Part shown: piece after piece, positions 62,031 through 64,000 of the stretch
How the letters are laid out: each line of letters opens with the position of its first letter
How positions within the stretch are numbered: the stretch's first letter is position 1
NCBI RefSeq assembly: GCF_021917145.1
Contig: NC_061062.1
Span: 657,780-721,779, forward strand
Direction of reading: 5' to 3'
Length of the DNA stretch: 64,000 nucleotides
Source: Hypomesus transpacificus
Lineage: Eukaryota > Chordata > Actinopteri > Osmeriformes > Osmeridae
The notes under the pieces: model-generated
Told to the model about the DNA's origin: nothing
Seen by the model: the letters and a program-made list of their open reading frames with translations, nothing else
The model's database searches: none
Translations under genes and position numbers: made by a program

Positions 62031-62190
62031 GGTATGTAACGGACGTGGCCACGCTCCGTCACTACAAGGCGTCGTTTGCCACTCGCTGGGCTCGAATGCA
62101 CCACCTCCGACTTGCCAAGCGTGACCACCACTATCAGCTACGCCAAAGAAAAGCTAGCTCTTCGTCGACGCGGGTGGCCTGTTACATACC
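62031..62190. mobile_element. Possible small inverted-repeat element
   Basis: ggtatgtaac at 62031-62040 and its exact reverse complement gttacatacc at 62181-62190 bound a 160-bp GC-rich block, unlike the AT-rich flanks. No family is recognised. Confidence 0.35.
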
Positions 62191-64000
62191 TGAGGAGCGA
62201 GTTTCACAGGTTCACACCCGTTAAACATGCCAGAGAGAAGACAGCAAAGGGGTTTTAACATCCCAAAAACTGCAGATTTAGCTTCATGGGACCCACCCAC
62301 CCCTTCCTTACTGAGTCCCCTTTATGTGTGTAGTTATATGAGCGTTATTAGTTTACTAACACAACAGTGCATTTGTGAGAGTAGGAATGCATGATGAGAA
62401 CTGACAGACTTCTTAACACAAAGCAGACCCAGGTACAGCTGACACACATCTGGATTCAGGCGTGTACCTTTGCCCTCACCTCGTAACAAGTGGGACAAGA
62501 TACTTTATCCTCTAGAAGGCTTTGTGCGGGGAGCTGGGATGGGCCGTATGTAGGCAGCATCCCCTGAGAGGGTGGCAGGCTGGGTGGAGGAGCCTGTGTT
62601 ACTGTGTGGGACTTGTTCTGTGCTTCAGATCAGGATATTACCAGTCAGAGTTAAGGCATGTATACAGCAGAAACACCTAAAAAACCCTGTTTCCTTCTTC
62701 TGGAAATGACCCTGGGTCCAGGCTGCTGGTAGAAACAGCGTTAGCAGCATGTTGTGGAAATGAAACCGAAAAAGAGGAGTTTTGTGTGTCAGGAGTTTCC
62801 TGTCCCAGAAAAGTAATTTCCTTCTAAACAGCGGCTGATCCTTGCTGAAGAGTCCTGCTTTGCTTATCTAAAACTCCCAGTATCGTCGGACATTCTGGGT
62901 CAGTTGTGTGAAAGTGGCATGGGGACAAAAGTCAAGGAGGTTCAACAGTGACAAGTGGAAGTCATGATGGCTACATTATTTGCTGGTTTAAAACAAGGTT
63001 TCGTTAGTCTGTTCAGTTTCAAAATATGTTATTCTTATGGTATAAAGTCATTCAAATCATTGTCAAAAACACAAGCCGTCAAGAAAACAGAAACACAATC
63101 CTCCCATTCTGTAGCCAATGAGAAGACCTCATTGAAGAGGACTGAGACCTATTGTGAAAGGGCATTGTCTGTCTGCTGGCTGCCACAACAACCGTCACTC
63201 ATGGCAACAGGAGTCAGGAGGACTCAGGGCTGGTGGGGCTGAAGAAGACAGATGTCCTGTTGAAGGAGGTTGTGTTTTGAAAGCTCTGTGTGGACAGGAC
63301 CCATGTTCTGGATGTTAACTTCCAGTTGAGTAAATAGAAATCCAATTTGTAGGTGTAATAGACTTTTGTTTGTGTGAATTCCTCCTGTGATAGAGGTGTA
63401 TCTCATGGCTCAGAGTTATATTTGCATTATGTAAATTGACATTTAAGAGCAAAATTTCAGCTAAACTCCCAGACCGAAATGTAGCGTATGTGTATGTGTA
63501 TTCTCCAGCCATGTGTGGTGTTGACTAGTTGGATTCTGAGAGAAAATTCCTGTATGCTTCCCTGCCTCTCAGAGCTGTTAGTGTTGAACTTCCACATCTC
63601 GCTTTCCAATTCCTGAAGCGTTTTCAATAAATGTTTTTCCCTTTTTTAGTCTGAATGCCTACGTTGTTATTTCTGTGAGTGGCTGGGCGGGTCGGATGTT
63701 TACGCCGGCTGCTGGTTGGGGTTTGAGAAGGTGGAGTTTGGCCAGGGTGGTGGAGACAGGCCCTGCTCTGCCAGAACAGGCCGCTTGTGTCAATGCCAGG
63801 CTGTGCTCAACGATAAAGACGTTACTGGAACAGCCATTTCTCCTCAGCTGCAGTTTCGGACCAGACATTCTCCTTGTTGTCTGTTCACATGTGATTATGC
63901 CAGGGAGGAAAGGACCAAATTGTTGTCGTCATTGAGATTTCACATCAGTGCGTGTGTGAATTGAACATTGAATTGAGGAACATCTGGGAGTATTGAAAAC
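62191..64000. other. No gene recognised
   Basis: Short frames only, none with a known domain. AATAAA occurs at about 63628. Low repeat content compared with the rest of the window. Confidence 0.5.

Overview
This is a vertebrate, almost certainly teleost, genomic window. It has multi-exon genes with GT-AG introns, an RTE-type LINE, tRNA-derived SINEs with the teleost 'CGCTCTGGATAAGAGCGTCTGCTAAATG'-like tail (described, not quoted in full elsewhere), hAT- and Harbinger-like MITEs, and an extreme density of minisatellites. Species cannot be named from sequence alone.

Layout. (1) 1-2.7 kb, minus strand: first coding exon and 5' region of a striated-muscle alpha-actin gene (actc1-like), head-to-head with the next gene. 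(2) 3.4-28.2 kb, plus strand: a complete eif2ak4 (GCN2) gene. I could place all 39 coding exons with consistent phase; they sum to 4,953 nt, or 1,650 residues plus stop, with RWD, pseudokinase, kinase, HisRS-like and C-terminal modules in order. (3) 28.2-31.4 kb: convergent 3' UTRs. (4) 31.4-40.9 kb, minus strand: ten 3' exons of a crim1-like gene (VWC, four antistasin-like units, three VWC, Thr-rich stalk, one transmembrane helix, about 77-residue tail). (5) 41,206-41,705: exactly 500 Ns. (6) 44.1-58.2 kb, minus strand: the first eight exons of dnajc17 (J domain, coiled coil, start of the RRM-linked region). Its remaining exons are absent, as are the 5' exons of crim1, so both genes break at the gap. 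(7) dnajc17 intron 1 holds an apparently full-length LINE with an uninterrupted 1,063-codon ORF and a 12-bp target-site duplication. (8) 58.2-64 kb: degenerate LINE/SINE copies, a SINE inside a perfect 37-bp inverted repeat, and one possible first exon of an unidentified secreted protein.

The most unusual signal is a relationship between minisatellites and splice sites. At six exons in three unrelated genes, the array downstream of the exon consists of copies of the exon's own 3' end plus its 5' splice site, giving from 3 to roughly 80 extra donor copies. At other introns the repeat unit looks like a 3' splice acceptor, and at one exon the acceptor itself is duplicated in frame. One array shows higher-order structure, and one 540-nt intron is open and in frame from exon to exon. 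I know no named system that describes this. It could be a locus-wide mutational process that seeds tandem repeats at exon-intron junctions.

Functionally, GCN2 senses uncharged tRNA and phosphorylates eIF2alpha. DNAJC17 is a J-domain/RRM nuclear co-chaperone. CRIM1 is a transmembrane BMP-binding protein. Alpha-cardiac actin is sarcomeric. Nothing suggests the genes work as one pathway.
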